The notes beneath the pieces were generated by a model. That model was not told the origin of the DNA. It worked only from the letters and a program-made list of their open reading frames with translations, and made no database searches. The position numbers and the translations under genes were made by a program. DNA of 64,000 nucleotides from Qipengyuania gaetbuli (GTDB lineage Bacteria > Pseudomonadota > Alphaproteobacteria > Sphingomonadales > Sphingomonadaceae), in NCBI RefSeq assembly GCF_009827315.1, contig NZ_WTYF01000004.1, forward strand, positions 124,001 to 188,000. The letters are read 5' to 3'. Shown here in pieces: positions 17,886 to 26,038 of the stretch. Position 1 is the first letter of the stretch, and each line of letters starts with the position of its first letter.

Positions 17886-18371
17886 ATGCAGGACAAGCCC
17901 GTCACGCTGGCAGCCGTCACCGGTGCGCATGGCGTGGCGGGCGAAGTCCGCCTGAAGCTGTTCGGCGAAGGGTTCGAAGCCCTGAAGCCGCACAAGAGCT
18001 TCAACGGGGGCGCCTTGACGCTCTCCAAGGTCCGCAGCGACAACAAGGGCGGCGCCATCGCGCGCTTTGCCGAAGTCCCGGACCGCACTGCCGCCGAAAA
18101 ACTGCGCGGCACTGTCCTGACCGTCCCGCGATCCGCTTTGCCGGCACTGGACGAGGGCGAATTCTACTATTCCGACCTCTTGGGCCTGCCCGTCGTCACC
18201 GACACGGGCGAGGACATCGGCCACGTCTGCGCGGTCGAAAATTTCGGCGCGACCGAGATCGTCGAGATCGAAAAGCCCGACGGCAAGAAATTCATGGTCC
18301 CGCTGACCCAGCAGGCGGTTCCGGCATGGGATGCCGAGAAGCTGACCGTCAACGTGGATTTCGTCGACTAG
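17886..18371 (+). CDS. rimM: Ribosome maturation factor RimM
   Basis: This 161-residue protein helps 30S maturation around the 16S 3' domain and S19. It has an N-terminal RimM barrel ([16 protein letters not shown] near residues 9-24) and a C-terminal PRC-barrel with [13 protein letters not shown] and [10 protein letters not shown]. It normally precedes trmD directly. Here a minus-strand flavoprotein, a nitrilase and a small membrane protein come between, so the rimM-trmD link is broken. Confidence 0.94.
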   Translation: MQDKPVTLAAVTGAHGVAGEVRLKLFGEGFEALKPHKSFNGGALTLSKVRSDNKGGAIARFAEVPDRTAAEKLRGTVLTVPRSALPALDEGEFYYSDLLGLPVVTDTGEDIGHVCAVENFGATEIVEIEKPDGKKFMVPLTQQAVPAWDAEKLTVNVDFVD

Positions 18372-19288
18372 CGCCTGAGCGGACGTTTCTGGGCCAAGGC
18401 ATTGCGGATCGCCGTGGAGGCGACGCCTGCCTGTCCCATCGCATGACCGATCTGGTCGAGGCCGACGACCACGTCGCCGGCCGCGTAAAGGCCCGGCACG
18501 CTGGTTTCGAGATGGTCCGTTACCTCGATGCTGCCGTCCTCGCTGACACTTGCCCCGCATGACTTTGCAAGGCCCGACCTGATTACCGATCCCAGCGCGG
18601 GATAGACGCTGTCGAAGGCCATCCGCCCTTCGGCAGTATCGAAAGCCAGTTGCCCGTTCTCGATCGCGAAATTGCCGCATGGGCCAGCGACGCGCGCGAT
18701 CCCTGCCTTGTCGAGGGCATTCGAGCACTGGTCGGACAAATCGTGGTCGCCGCCCGGCGAAACCAGAGTCAGGTCGGCGGTGAAGGTGCGCACGAATTGC
18801 GCCTCGGCCGTGCCGTGGTCCGACGTGCCGATCACGGCGACCCGCTTGTCGGTCACCTCGTAGCCGTCGCAAACCGGGCAATAGCGCAGCAGCCCGCGCG
18901 ACAGGGCCTCGTCGTGCAGCTGGTCGTCCATGCCCTCGGGACGGTTGTTGACCACGCCTGTCGCCAGCAGGACGGTGCGGGCGCGATAGGTCTCCTCGCC
19001 GCAGGTTACGGTGAAGCAATCGTCCGGTTTGGATAGGTCGGTCACGCGCTTGGGCTCGCGCAGGGCGCCGAATTTCGCCGCCTGTTCGCGCATCCGTTCC
19101 AGCAGTTCCTCGCCGTTGATGCCATCGGGAAAGCCGGCGTGGTTGTGGCTGCGCGGGATCCAGCTGGCACGGCTGGTGCCGCAATCGAACAGGCGGATGC
19201 CGAGGTGGTAGCGCGCGAGATAGATCGCGGCGGTCAGCCCTGCAGGACCTGCGCCCACGATGATGCAGTCGTCGATATGCTCGCTCAT
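18368..19288 (-). CDS. Thioredoxin reductase-like flavoprotein
   Basis: This 306-residue NAD(P)/FAD protein has the thioredoxin-reductase layout. The FAD motif [11 protein letters not shown] is at residues 11-21, the redox pair C137-P-V-C140 is followed by DGYE, and the second FAD segment GLYAAGDVV is near 270. The NADPH motif [10 protein letters not shown] departs from the usual GxGxxA. The separate trxB gene is probably elsewhere, so this is likely a paralogue acting on another thiol partner. Its stop overlaps the rimM stop by four bases. Confidence 0.85.
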   Translation of the reverse strand: MSEHIDDCIIVGAGPAGLTAAIYLARYHLGIRLFDCGTSRASWIPRSHNHAGFPDGINGEELLERMREQAAKFGALREPKRVTDLSKPDDCFTVTCGEETYRARTVLLATGVVNNRPEGMDDQLHDEALSRGLLRYCPVCDGYEVTDKRVAVIGTSDHGTAEAQFVRTFTADLTLVSPGGDHDLSDQCSNALDKAGIARVAGPCGNFAIENGQLAFDTAEGRMAFDSVYPALGSVIRSGLAKSCGASVSEDGSIEVTDHLETSVPGLYAAGDVVVGLDQIGHAMGQAGVASTAIRNALAQKRPLRR

Positions 19289-19344
19289 GCCTGCGTGAAC
19301 GCGCGGGATGGCAAAACGGTGCCGCCCGCGCTAACCGGACCGCC

Positions 19345-20292
19345 ATGACCAAGCTCCAAGTCGCCATCGTGCAGGCAGCGCCTGTGCCGATCGCCGTCGG
19401 CGACGGGATCGACAAGGCCGTGCGCCTTGCGCGCGAAGCTATCGGGGGAGGGGCGAAGCTGGTCGCGTTCGGAGAGACTTTCCTCGGCGGCTATCCGCTG
19501 TGGCTCGACGAGGCACCAGGTGCGGCGCTGTGGGACCATCCCGGTACGCGCGCTCTGCACCGCAGCCTGCTCGAGCAAGCGGTGGTCGCGAATGATGAGC
19601 GGCTGCTGCCTCTTCAAGAGCTGTGCGACGAAAGCGGCGCGGTCATTTCCATCGGCGCGCACGAGCGGGTGCGGCAGAGCCTTTACAACAACCAGATGAC
19701 CTTCCGGCCCGGCCTCCCGGTTCTCGACCACCGCAAGCTCGTCCCCACGCATGGCGAGCGCCTCATCTGGATGCGCGGCGATGGCTCGACACTCGGCGTC
19801 CACCAGGCGGAGTGGGGCAGCGTCGGCTCGCTCATCTGCTGGGAGCACTGGATGCCGCTCGCGCGCGCAGCGATGCATAATCTCGGCGAGAGCGTGCACG
19901 TGGCCGCCTGGCCGACCGTGCGCGAGCAATACGCCATTGCCAGCCGCCACTACGCGATGGAGGGGCGCTGCTTTGTCCTTGCGGCAGGGCTGGTGCAGGC
20001 GAAGGACGATCTCTTCGACGGGCTGGAGCGGGCCGGTGGTAACGGCGAAGCGCGCGCGCTTATCGAGGCCATCTCGTCCGACACGCTCAACCGCGGCGGC
20101 TCGCTGATCGCCGCGCCCGATGCGCGGATCATCGCGCAGGCAGGCGAAGGCGAGGAATCGCTGTTCGCAGAGCTCGATCTGGACGAGATCGGCCACGGGC
20201 TGGCCAGCCTCGATACCGATGGCCACTATTCGCGGCCGGACGTGTTCGAACTGAACGTGGACAGGCGGGCAAAGGATGGTGTGCGGTGGTAG
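19345..20292 (+). CDS. Nitrilase / carbon-nitrogen hydrolase
   Basis: This 315-residue nitrilase-superfamily enzyme has the catalytic triad visible as E44 (AFGETF), K131 (HRKLVPTHGE) and C165 (LICWEHWMP). The CWEHWMPL context and the FGETFLGGYPLW segment resemble true nitrilases, which turn nitriles into acids, rather than amidases. The actual substrate is unknown. The ATG is the first in frame. Its end overlaps the following small gene by seven bases. Confidence 0.88.
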   Translation: MTKLQVAIVQAAPVPIAVGDGIDKAVRLAREAIGGGAKLVAFGETFLGGYPLWLDEAPGAALWDHPGTRALHRSLLEQAVVANDERLLPLQELCDESGAVISIGAHERVRQSLYNNQMTFRPGLPVLDHRKLVPTHGERLIWMRGDGSTLGVHQAEWGSVGSLICWEHWMPLARAAMHNLGESVHVAAWPTVREQYAIASRHYAMEGRCFVLAAGLVQAKDDLFDGLERAGGNGEARALIEAISSDTLNRGGSLIAAPDARIIAQAGEGEESLFAELDLDEIGHGLASLDTDGHYSRPDVFELNVDRRAKDGVRW

Positions 20293-20624
20293 AGCTATTT
20301 TTCTACGGCGCCATCATTAGCTCTGCCGTCAGTTTCTACATGGCCACGCTTGAACGCACCCGCATCGAAGGGCTGTCGAGCTTCGACAATTTCCTTTCTT
20401 CGACGAGTGTCAACATGGCCTCATTCATCGCCTCTGCATTTGCGCCTGTGGCAGCCCTTCTGCTTGTCCTTCTGGCAGCCACCATGAGTTTCAAGCAGCC
20501 CGACCAGTTGGTGCTGGGCGCAGGTATTGTGGCGGGCTTTGCATGTGTAGGATCGCCGTTATTCTTTCGCATCATCCGACCGAAAATCGTCCAGATGCGA
20601 AGAAACAGAGATCGGTTCCTTTAA
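20286..20624 (+). CDS. Small membrane protein of unknown function
   Basis: This 112-residue protein starts at GTG 20286 inside the nitrilase end and stops in a TAATG overlap with trmD. It has hydrophobic stretches at about residues 3-20, 46-67 and 75-95, then a basic C-terminus ([17 protein letters not shown]). Base composition and codon use look less GC-biased than the neighbours. No family was recognised. The overlaps on both sides support it being translated. Confidence 0.6.
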   Translation: MVELFFYGAIISSAVSFYMATLERTRIEGLSSFDNFLSSTSVNMASFIASAFAPVAALLLVLLAATMSFKQPDQLVLGAGIVAGFACVGSPLFFRIIRPKIVQMRRNRDRFL

Positions 20625-21349
20625 TGACCTTTGCCGCCACCATCGTCACTCTCTATCCCGAGATGTTTCCCGGGCCGCTGGGCGTGTCGCTTGCGGGCCG
20701 CGCGCTCGAGCGGGGGGACTGGTCGTGCGAGACGGTCCAGATCCGCGATTTCGCCACGGACAAGCATCGCACGGTCGACGATACGCCGGCTGGTGGCGGG
20801 GCTGGCATGGTGCTCAAGCCCGATGTTCTAGGCCCGGCTATCGAAAGCGTGGGCGAAGGACGCCCCATCCTCGCCATGACGCCGCGCGGCAAGCCGATCA
20901 CGCAGGAGCGTATCCGCGAGATCACCGAAGGGCCGGGCGTCGCCATCCTGTGCGGCCGGTTCGAAGGCTTCGACGAGCGCATTTTCGAAGCCTATCCGCA
21001 GATCGAGCAGGTCAGCCTTGCCGATATCGTCCTGTCGGGCGGAGAGCCCGCCGCACTGGCGATTCTCGACGCTTGCATTCGCCTGCTTCCCGGAGTAATG
21101 GGCGCGCCCACAAGCGGGCACGAGGAGTCGTTCGAGGACGGTCTCCTGGAATACCCGCAATATACCCGACCTCAGGAATGGGAAGGGCGCACGATCCCTG
21201 AAGTGCTGCGATCGGGGGATCATGCGAAAATCGCTGCTTGGCGCAAGGCAAGGAGCGAAGAAGACACACGGTTACGCAGGCCGGACCTTTGGGATCGCTA
21301 CAGTGGCGATCGGGACCAGCCTGCCTCTGGCGCGCGGCGAAAAGACTAG
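20624..21349 (+). CDS. trmD: tRNA (guanine-N1)-methyltransferase
   Basis: This 241-residue SPOUT methyltransferase makes m1G37 next to the anticodon and prevents frameshifting. The trefoil-knot SAM site is seen as [11 protein letters not shown] and [14 protein letters not shown], with [11 protein letters not shown] in the N-terminal part. The ATG at 20624 overlaps the previous stop and gives the usual [18 protein letters not shown]-terminus. The frame open upstream of it is not part of the protein. rplS follows after 10 bases, as in most proteobacteria. Confidence 0.95.
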   Translation: MTFAATIVTLYPEMFPGPLGVSLAGRALERGDWSCETVQIRDFATDKHRTVDDTPAGGGAGMVLKPDVLGPAIESVGEGRPILAMTPRGKPITQERIREITEGPGVAILCGRFEGFDERIFEAYPQIEQVSLADIVLSGGEPAALAILDACIRLLPGVMGAPTSGHEESFEDGLLEYPQYTRPQEWEGRTIPEVLRSGDHAKIAAWRKARSEEDTRLRRPDLWDRYSGDRDQPASGARRKD

Positions 21350-21359
21350 GACTTAGGTC

Positions 21360-21728
21360 ATGAACCTGATTCAGCAGCTCGAAGCGGAAGCTATCGAGAA
21401 CCTCGGGAAGGACATCCCCGAATTCCGTGCCGGTGACACCGTCCGCGTTGGCGTGAAGGTGGTCGAAGGCCAGCGCGAGCGTGTCCAGAACTTCGAAGGC
21501 GTTGTCATTGCCCGCTCGAACCGCGGCATGGGCAGCAACTTCACCGTCCGCAAGCTTTCGTTCGGCGAAGGCGTGGAACGCGTGTTCCCGCTCTACAGCC
21601 CGATCGTCGACAGCATCACCGTGGTACGCCGCGGCGTCGTGCGTCGTGCAAAGCTGTATTACCTGCGCGGCCGTACCGGCAAGCGCGCTCGTATCGCGGA
21701 ACGCAAGGTCAACGCCCCCAAGGCGTAA
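21360..21728 (+). CDS. rplS: 50S ribosomal protein L19
   Basis: This 122-residue L19 sits at the 30S-50S interface. The family body is clear: [49 protein letters not shown] and the basic [15 protein letters not shown]. The length is normal. A terminator hairpin follows about 24 bases after the stop. Confidence 0.97.
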   Translation: MNLIQQLEAEAIENLGKDIPEFRAGDTVRVGVKVVEGQRERVQNFEGVVIARSNRGMGSNFTVRKLSFGEGVERVFPLYSPIVDSITVVRRGVVRRAKLYYLRGRTGKRARIAERKVNAPKA

Positions 21729-21751
21729 GGCTTGCAAGCAATGCGAATTCG

Positions 21752-21780
21752 AAGGGCGGTCCTGCGGGGCCGCCCTTTTC
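21752..21780 (+). terminator. Terminator of the trmD-rplS transcript
   Basis: AAGGGCGG (21752-21759) pairs with CCGCCCTT (21770-21777) around a 10-base loop, then TTC and GTTT. It lies 24 bases past rplS. Confidence 0.85.
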
Positions 21781-21811
21781 GTTTGGACGCCTCGCAAGGG
21801 TGAAGAATATG

Positions 21812-21835
21812 GGTGGTGCTCCTGCAAGCACCGCC
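21812..21835. repeat. First of two near-identical tandem hairpins
   Basis: GGTGGTGCT (21812-21820) pairs with AGCACCGCC (21827-21835), with one G-T and loop CCTGCA. The hairpin at 21854-21883 has the same core GGTGCT-CCTG-AGCACC. The rplS terminator upstream shares the GGGCGG/CCGCCC arm. The repetition suggests duplication of a terminator-like module. Confidence 0.7.
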
Positions 21836-21845
21836 TCCCAAGGGC

Positions 21846-21883
21846 AAAAAAATAAGGGCGGTGCTCCTGAAAGCACCGCCCTT
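21846..21883 (-). terminator. Minus-strand terminator with no assigned gene
   Basis: The arms at 21854-21865 and 21872-21883 form a perfect 12-bp stem (AAGGGCGGTGCT) with a six-base loop. Read on the minus strand it is followed by A and seven T residues (21852-21846). On the plus strand the hairpin is followed by GTCACG, so it is oriented for minus-strand transcription. No minus-strand gene precedes it. Confidence 0.75.
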
Positions 21884-22020
21884 GTCACGTGGGGATCATG
21901 ATGAGCCTTGCGGCCCGGTCTGATGCCTCCGGGAGCCAGTGAGCCGGAAAGAGGCTCCCGATGACAGGGACCCTTGTGGCGGCAAGGCGTTAAGGGGATT
22001 TAAGGAAGCGCGCTTAAGGC
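21884..22020 (-). ncRNA. Candidate structured small RNA (orientation inferred)
   Basis: This stretch without a credible reading frame can fold into a long rod. GCCTTGC (21905-21911) pairs with GCAAGGC (21982-21988), GGTC (21917-21920) with GACC (21969-21972), and CGGGAGCC (21930-21937) with GGCTCCCG (21953-21960). It ends in the minus-strand terminator at 21846-21883, which suggests a minus-strand RNA of about 140-180 bases. Read on the plus strand it would be the leader of the S9 peptidase gene instead. No known RNA family was recognised and no strong promoter is evident. The rest of the gap up to 22111 holds repeated TTAAGG (21990, 22000, 22014) and the palindrome AAGCGCGCTT. Confidence 0.35.
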
Positions 22021-22111
22021 CAAATTAGGCATGAAAATGCCGGTCGGTGCGAATCCTTGCCTTTCGCCGCGCGGCTTGCGAGAGCGGGCCGTCGCAGAAT
22101 GGGAGAGACAC

Positions 22112-24358
22112 TTGCGCAAACTGACCTTCGCCGCTGCCCTGACGCTCGGCACCTGCCTCGCAGCGCCCGCACTGGCCCAGAACAACAGCAACACCGGGGA
22201 AACCGCGCCCATGGATCTCACCTTCGAACGCGTCTTCGCCTCGCCGTCGCTCGACGGACCTGCGCCGCGCCAGGCCAAGCTGTCGCCCGACGGCCGCTAT
22301 CTCACCTTGCTGAAGAACCGTGAGGACGACCGCGAGCGCTACGATCTGTGGGCCTACGACCGCGAAAAGGGCGACTGGTCCATGCTGGTCGACAGCGAGA
22401 AGCTGGGCACGGGCCGCGAGCTATCCGAAGACGAAAAGATGCAGCGCGAACGCGCCCGCGTCGGCAGCCTCAAGGGCATCATCAGCTACCAGTGGACCAA
22501 GGAAGGTGACGCCGTCCTCGTGCCGCTCGACGGCGATCTCTATCTCGCGCGCATCGGCGGCGAGGTCATCCGGCTCACCGATACGGAGGAAAGCGAACTC
22601 AATCCCTCGCTCAGCAGCACGGGTGCCTATGTCAGCTTCGTGCGCGACCGGCAGCTGTGGGTCGGTGACGTCGGGGCAGAGGCAAGCCCAATAACCCCCA
22701 AGGAAGGCGATGCCATCCGCTGGGGCGAGGCCGAATTCGTCGCGCAGGAGGAAATGGCGCGCCTCACCGGCTATTGGTGGAGCCCCGACGACCGGCGCAT
22801 CGCCGTCGAACGCTTCGACGAGAGCATGGTCGGCATCGTCACCCGCGCCGCGATCGGAGCTACCGGCACCAAGGTATTCGACCAGCGCTATCCGGTCGCG
22901 GGCGGCCCCAATGCCGTGGTCGAACTGTTCGTGATGGACCCGGACGGCCAGAACCGCGTGAAGGTGGATCTCGGCGAGAATACCGACATCTACCTCGCCC
23001 GCGTCGACTGGGCGCCGGACGGATCGGCGCTCTACGTCCAGCGCCAGAACCGCGAGCAGACCGCGCTCGACATGCTCAAGGTCGATCCCGCCACCGGCAA
23101 GAGCGAGGTGCTCTTCACCGAAACCGCGGCGATGGAGGATTACTGGATCAACCTGTCCGACGACTACAAGTGGCTCGACGACGGCAGCCTCATCTGGTGG
23201 TCGGAACGCGACGGCTTCGGGCACCTCTACCGCTATGCCGATGGCAACTGGACCCAGCTGACCAAGGGCGAATGGGTGGTCACCAAGCTGCTCGGCGTCG
23301 ACCAGGAGCAGGGTCGGGTCTATTTCCAGGCGACCAGGGACGATGTGCTGGCCCAGCAGATTTATGCCTTCAACCTTGCCAATCCGGGCGAGGTCGAGCG
23401 GCTGACCGACCTGTTCTACACCAATGCCGGCACTATGGACGGCAAGGCGCAGACCCTGCTGGTGACCCGTTCGAACGACGACATCCCGCCGCAGAGCTAT
23501 ATCGCCGACGGGCAGGGCAACCAGCTTGCCTGGATCGAGCGCAACGAGCTTACCGCAGACCACCCCTACGCGCCCTATCTCGCCAGCCACCAGCCCACGC
23601 AATACGGCGTGCTTCTGGCAGAGGACGGAACGCTGCTCTACTGGGAAATGGTCACGCCCCCGCTGGAGCCGGGCAAGAAATACCCGGTCTATTTCTACCA
23701 CTACGGCGGACCCGGCCCGCAGACGGTCAACAAGGGCTGGAACGGCGCGCTGCGGCAGGCAATCGTCGACAAGGGCTATATCTGGTTCGCGCTCGATAAC
23801 CGGGGAAGTGCAAACCGCGGGGTCAAGTTCGAACAGCCGATCTACCGCGCGATGGGCGGGGTCGAGGTGCGCGACCAGAAGGCAGGCGCCGAATTCCTGA
23901 CCCAGTTCGATTTCGTCGACGCGGGAAAGATCGCCATCGATGGCTGGTCCTATGGCGGTTACATGACCTTGAAACAGCTTCAAGCCGATCCGGGCCTTTA
24001 TGCCGCGGGCATTTCGGGCGCGCCGGTGACCAAGTGGGAGCTGTACGACACCCATTACACCGAACGTTACATGGGCACGCCGCAGGCTGACGCGCATGCC
24101 TATGAGAAGGCATCGGCCATTCCCGATGCGGCGAAGATCACCGATCCGCTGCTGATCATCCATGGCATGGCGGACGACAACGTCGTGTTCGAGAACGCGA
24201 CCGAGATCATCTCCAAGATGCAGGAAGCCAACGTGCCCTTCGAAATGATGCTCTACCCCGGCTACACCCACCGGGTGTCGGGCGAGCAGATCAGCCCGCA
24301 CCGTTACAACACCGTGTTCCGCTTCCTCGAAGCGCACGGGGTAACGCCTCCCGAGTGA
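22112..24358 (+). CDS. S9 family dipeptidyl peptidase (DPP IV-like), exported
   Basis: From a TTG at 22112 preceded by GGGAGA this protein has 748 residues. It starts with a signal peptide ending LAAPALAQ (about residue 23). An N-terminal beta-propeller (about 50-480) is followed by the alpha/beta-hydrolase domain. The triad is S613 in GWSYGGYM, D688 in HGMADDN and H720 in GYTHR. The glutamate-bearing region that binds the peptide N-terminus in DPP IV may be VAQEEMARLTG near 210. It probably releases X-Pro or similar dipeptides in the periplasm. An in-frame ATG at 22031 lacks a ribosome site and would bury the signal peptide. Confidence 0.9.
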   Translation: MRKLTFAAALTLGTCLAAPALAQNNSNTGETAPMDLTFERVFASPSLDGPAPRQAKLSPDGRYLTLLKNREDDRERYDLWAYDREKGDWSMLVDSEKLGTGRELSEDEKMQRERARVGSLKGIISYQWTKEGDAVLVPLDGDLYLARIGGEVIRLTDTEESELNPSLSSTGAYVSFVRDRQLWVGDVGAEASPITPKEGDAIRWGEAEFVAQEEMARLTGYWWSPDDRRIAVERFDESMVGIVTRAAIGATGTKVFDQRYPVAGGPNAVVELFVMDPDGQNRVKVDLGENTDIYLARVDWAPDGSALYVQRQNREQTALDMLKVDPATGKSEVLFTETAAMEDYWINLSDDYKWLDDGSLIWWSERDGFGHLYRYADGNWTQLTKGEWVVTKLLGVDQEQGRVYFQATRDDVLAQQIYAFNLANPGEVERLTDLFYTNAGTMDGKAQTLLVTRSNDDIPPQSYIADGQGNQLAWIERNELTADHPYAPYLASHQPTQYGVLLAEDGTLLYWEMVTPPLEPGKKYPVYFYHYGGPGPQTVNKGWNGALRQAIVDKGYIWFALDNRGSANRGVKFEQPIYRAMGGVEVRDQKAGAEFLTQFDFVDAGKIAIDGWSYGGYMTLKQLQADPGLYAAGISGAPVTKWELYDTHYTERYMGTPQADAHAYEKASAIPDAAKITDPLLIIHGMADDNVVFENATEIISKMQEANVPFEMMLYPGYTHRVSGEQISPHRYNTVFRFLEAHGVTPPE

Positions 24359-24365
24359 CGCTTTA

Positions 24366-24397
24366 GCGCCCGCAATCGAATGTGCGCTTGCGGGCGC
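24366..24397 (+). terminator. Hairpin between the S9 peptidase gene and asd
   Basis: GCGCCCGCAA (24366-24375) and TTGCGGGCGC (24388-24397) form a perfect 10-bp stem with a 12-base loop, starting seven bases after the stop codon. There is no T-run. It is probably a weak terminator or 3'-end stabiliser. Confidence 0.5.
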
Positions 24398-24443
24398 GAA
24401 ACCAATCGCTATCTCGGCGGCGCATAGATTTTGGAGAAGTGCA

Positions 24444-25469
24444 TTGGGTTATCGTGTTGCCGTGGTCGGCGCGACCGGGAATGTCGGTCGCGAAATGATG
24501 CAGGTCCTCGCCGAGCGCGAGTTCCCCTGCGACGAAGTGGCGGCCGTCGCCTCCAGCCGTTCGGTCGGCACCGAGGTGGAATTCGGCGACACGGGCAAGA
24601 TGCTAAAGTGCAAGAATATCGAGCATTTTGACTGGGCCGGCTGGGACATCGCCCTGTTCGCCGCCGGTAGCGGTCCGGCCAAGGAATACGCGCCCAAGGC
24701 GGCGGCAGCAGGCTGCGTGGTGATCGACAACAGCTCGCTCTACCGCATGGATCCGGACGTGCCGCTGATCGTGCCCGAGGTGAATCCGGACGCGATCCAC
24801 GACTATGCCAAGAAGAACATCATCGCGAACCCCAACTGCTCGACCGCGCAGCTGGTCGTCGCGCTGAAGCCGCTGCATGATGCAGCGACCATCAAGCGCG
24901 TGGTCGTGTCGACCTACCAGTCGGTTTCCGGCGCGGGCAAGGCGGGCATGGACGAGTTGTTCGAGCAGAGCCGCAACATCTTCGTCGGCGATCCGACCGA
25001 ACCGGTGAAGTTCACCAAGCAGATCGCCTTCAACGTGATCCCGCATATCGACGTTTTCCTCGACGATGGTTCGACCAAGGAAGAATGGAAGATGGTGGTC
25101 GAAACCAAGAAGATTCTCGACCCGAAGATCAAGCTGACCGCCACCTGCGTGCGCGTGCCGGTCTTCGTTGGCCATTCCGAAGCGGTGAACATCGAGTTCG
25201 AGAACGAGATTTCCGCAGAACAGGCACAGGACATCCTGCGCGAGGCGCCCGGCATCATGCTGGTCGATAAGCGCGAGGACGGCGGCTACACGACCCCGAT
25301 CGAGGCAGCCGGCGACAGCGCGACCTACATCAGCCGCGTGCGCGAGGATCCGACGGTCGAAAACGGCCTCACCCTGTGGTGCGTGTCGGACAACCTTCGC
25401 AAGGGCGCAGCGCTGAATGCGGTGCAGATCGCGGAACTCCTCGGGCGCGAATGCCTTAAGAAGGGATGA
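24444..25469 (+). CDS. asd: Aspartate-semialdehyde dehydrogenase
   Basis: This 341-residue enzyme reduces aspartyl-4-phosphate to the semialdehyde for lysine, diaminopimelate, threonine and methionine synthesis. It has the NADP motif VVGATGNVGREM (residues 7-18), the catalytic cysteine in NPNCSTAQ (about 132) and the histidine in VGHSEAVNIEF. The start is TTG at 24444 with GGAGAAG upstream; no ATG fits. Its stop overlaps the next ATG (ATGA). Confidence 0.95.
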   Translation: MGYRVAVVGATGNVGREMMQVLAEREFPCDEVAAVASSRSVGTEVEFGDTGKMLKCKNIEHFDWAGWDIALFAAGSGPAKEYAPKAAAAGCVVIDNSSLYRMDPDVPLIVPEVNPDAIHDYAKKNIIANPNCSTAQLVVALKPLHDAATIKRVVVSTYQSVSGAGKAGMDELFEQSRNIFVGDPTEPVKFTKQIAFNVIPHIDVFLDDGSTKEEWKMVVETKKILDPKIKLTATCVRVPVFVGHSEAVNIEFENEISAEQAQDILREAPGIMLVDKREDGGYTTPIEAAGDSATYISRVREDPTVENGLTLWCVSDNLRKGAALNAVQIAELLGRECLKKG

Positions 25470-26038
25470 TCAGGCACTCCCTCCCGCTCGCCGCTCTTGC
25501 ACTCGCTCTCGCCGCTTGTGGCGAGGCTGAGACAGCGCCAACAGACGAAGCCACTTCAGGCGAGCAGCAGGCCCCTGCTGCCGATCGGTTCGAAGGCACC
25601 AAGCTGGTGGTCAATGCGAACGGCGTCGCCGGCGCCAGCGCGGACAGCGCCATGGTGCTGCGGTTCGGTTCGCCCCGCGCCGATGTCGAGAAGCTGGCCG
25701 AAAGCGCCTGGGGCACGGCGGGCGAAACCTCGCGGCAGGAAGAATGCGGGGCAGGGCCAATGGACTTCGTTTCCTACGGCCCGCTGCAACTCGCGTTCCA
25801 GGATGACAAGTTCTCCGGCTGGTTCCTTCAAACCGGAGAAGGCGTGGCGACTTCGGACGGTATCCGTCCGGGCGTGACGATCGACGCGCTCAAGTCGGAA
25901 CGGCAGGTGCGCGAGATCGAAAGCACGCTGCCGGGCGAGTTCGAATACACAACCGGTGATTTCGGCACGATCCGGGGTTTTTCGGAACAGGGCACGATTA
26001 CCGGCCTACAGGCTGGGCTCAGCTGCTTCTTCCGCTGA
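25466..26038 (+). CDS. Lipoprotein of unknown function
   Basis: This 190-residue protein has a short signal peptide and lipobox LALAAC (cysteine at about residue 18). An Ala/Thr/Glu linker follows, then a single domain of about 150 residues with two cysteines (EECGAG and LSCFFR). The family was not recognised. The start overlaps the asd stop, so the two are cotranscribed. A link to aspartate metabolism need not follow. Confidence 0.7.
   Translation: MIRHSLPLAALALALAACGEAETAPTDEATSGEQQAPAADRFEGTKLVVNANGVAGASADSAMVLRFGSPRADVEKLAESAWGTAGETSRQEECGAGPMDFVSYGPLQLAFQDDKFSGWFLQTGEGVATSDGIRPGVTIDALKSERQVREIESTLPGEFEYTTGDFGTIRGFSEQGTITGLQAGLSCFFR

Noticed and set aside
21890..21990. SRP RNA, RNase P RNA or 6S RNA in the structured gap after rplS
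   Set aside because: The conserved loops of these RNAs were looked for on both strands and not seen, so it is kept only as an unclassified candidate.
22031..22080. GGTGCGAATCC resembling part of a cobalamin riboswitch
   Set aside because: The other conserved elements of that riboswitch are absent, and the downstream peptidase has no B12 link.
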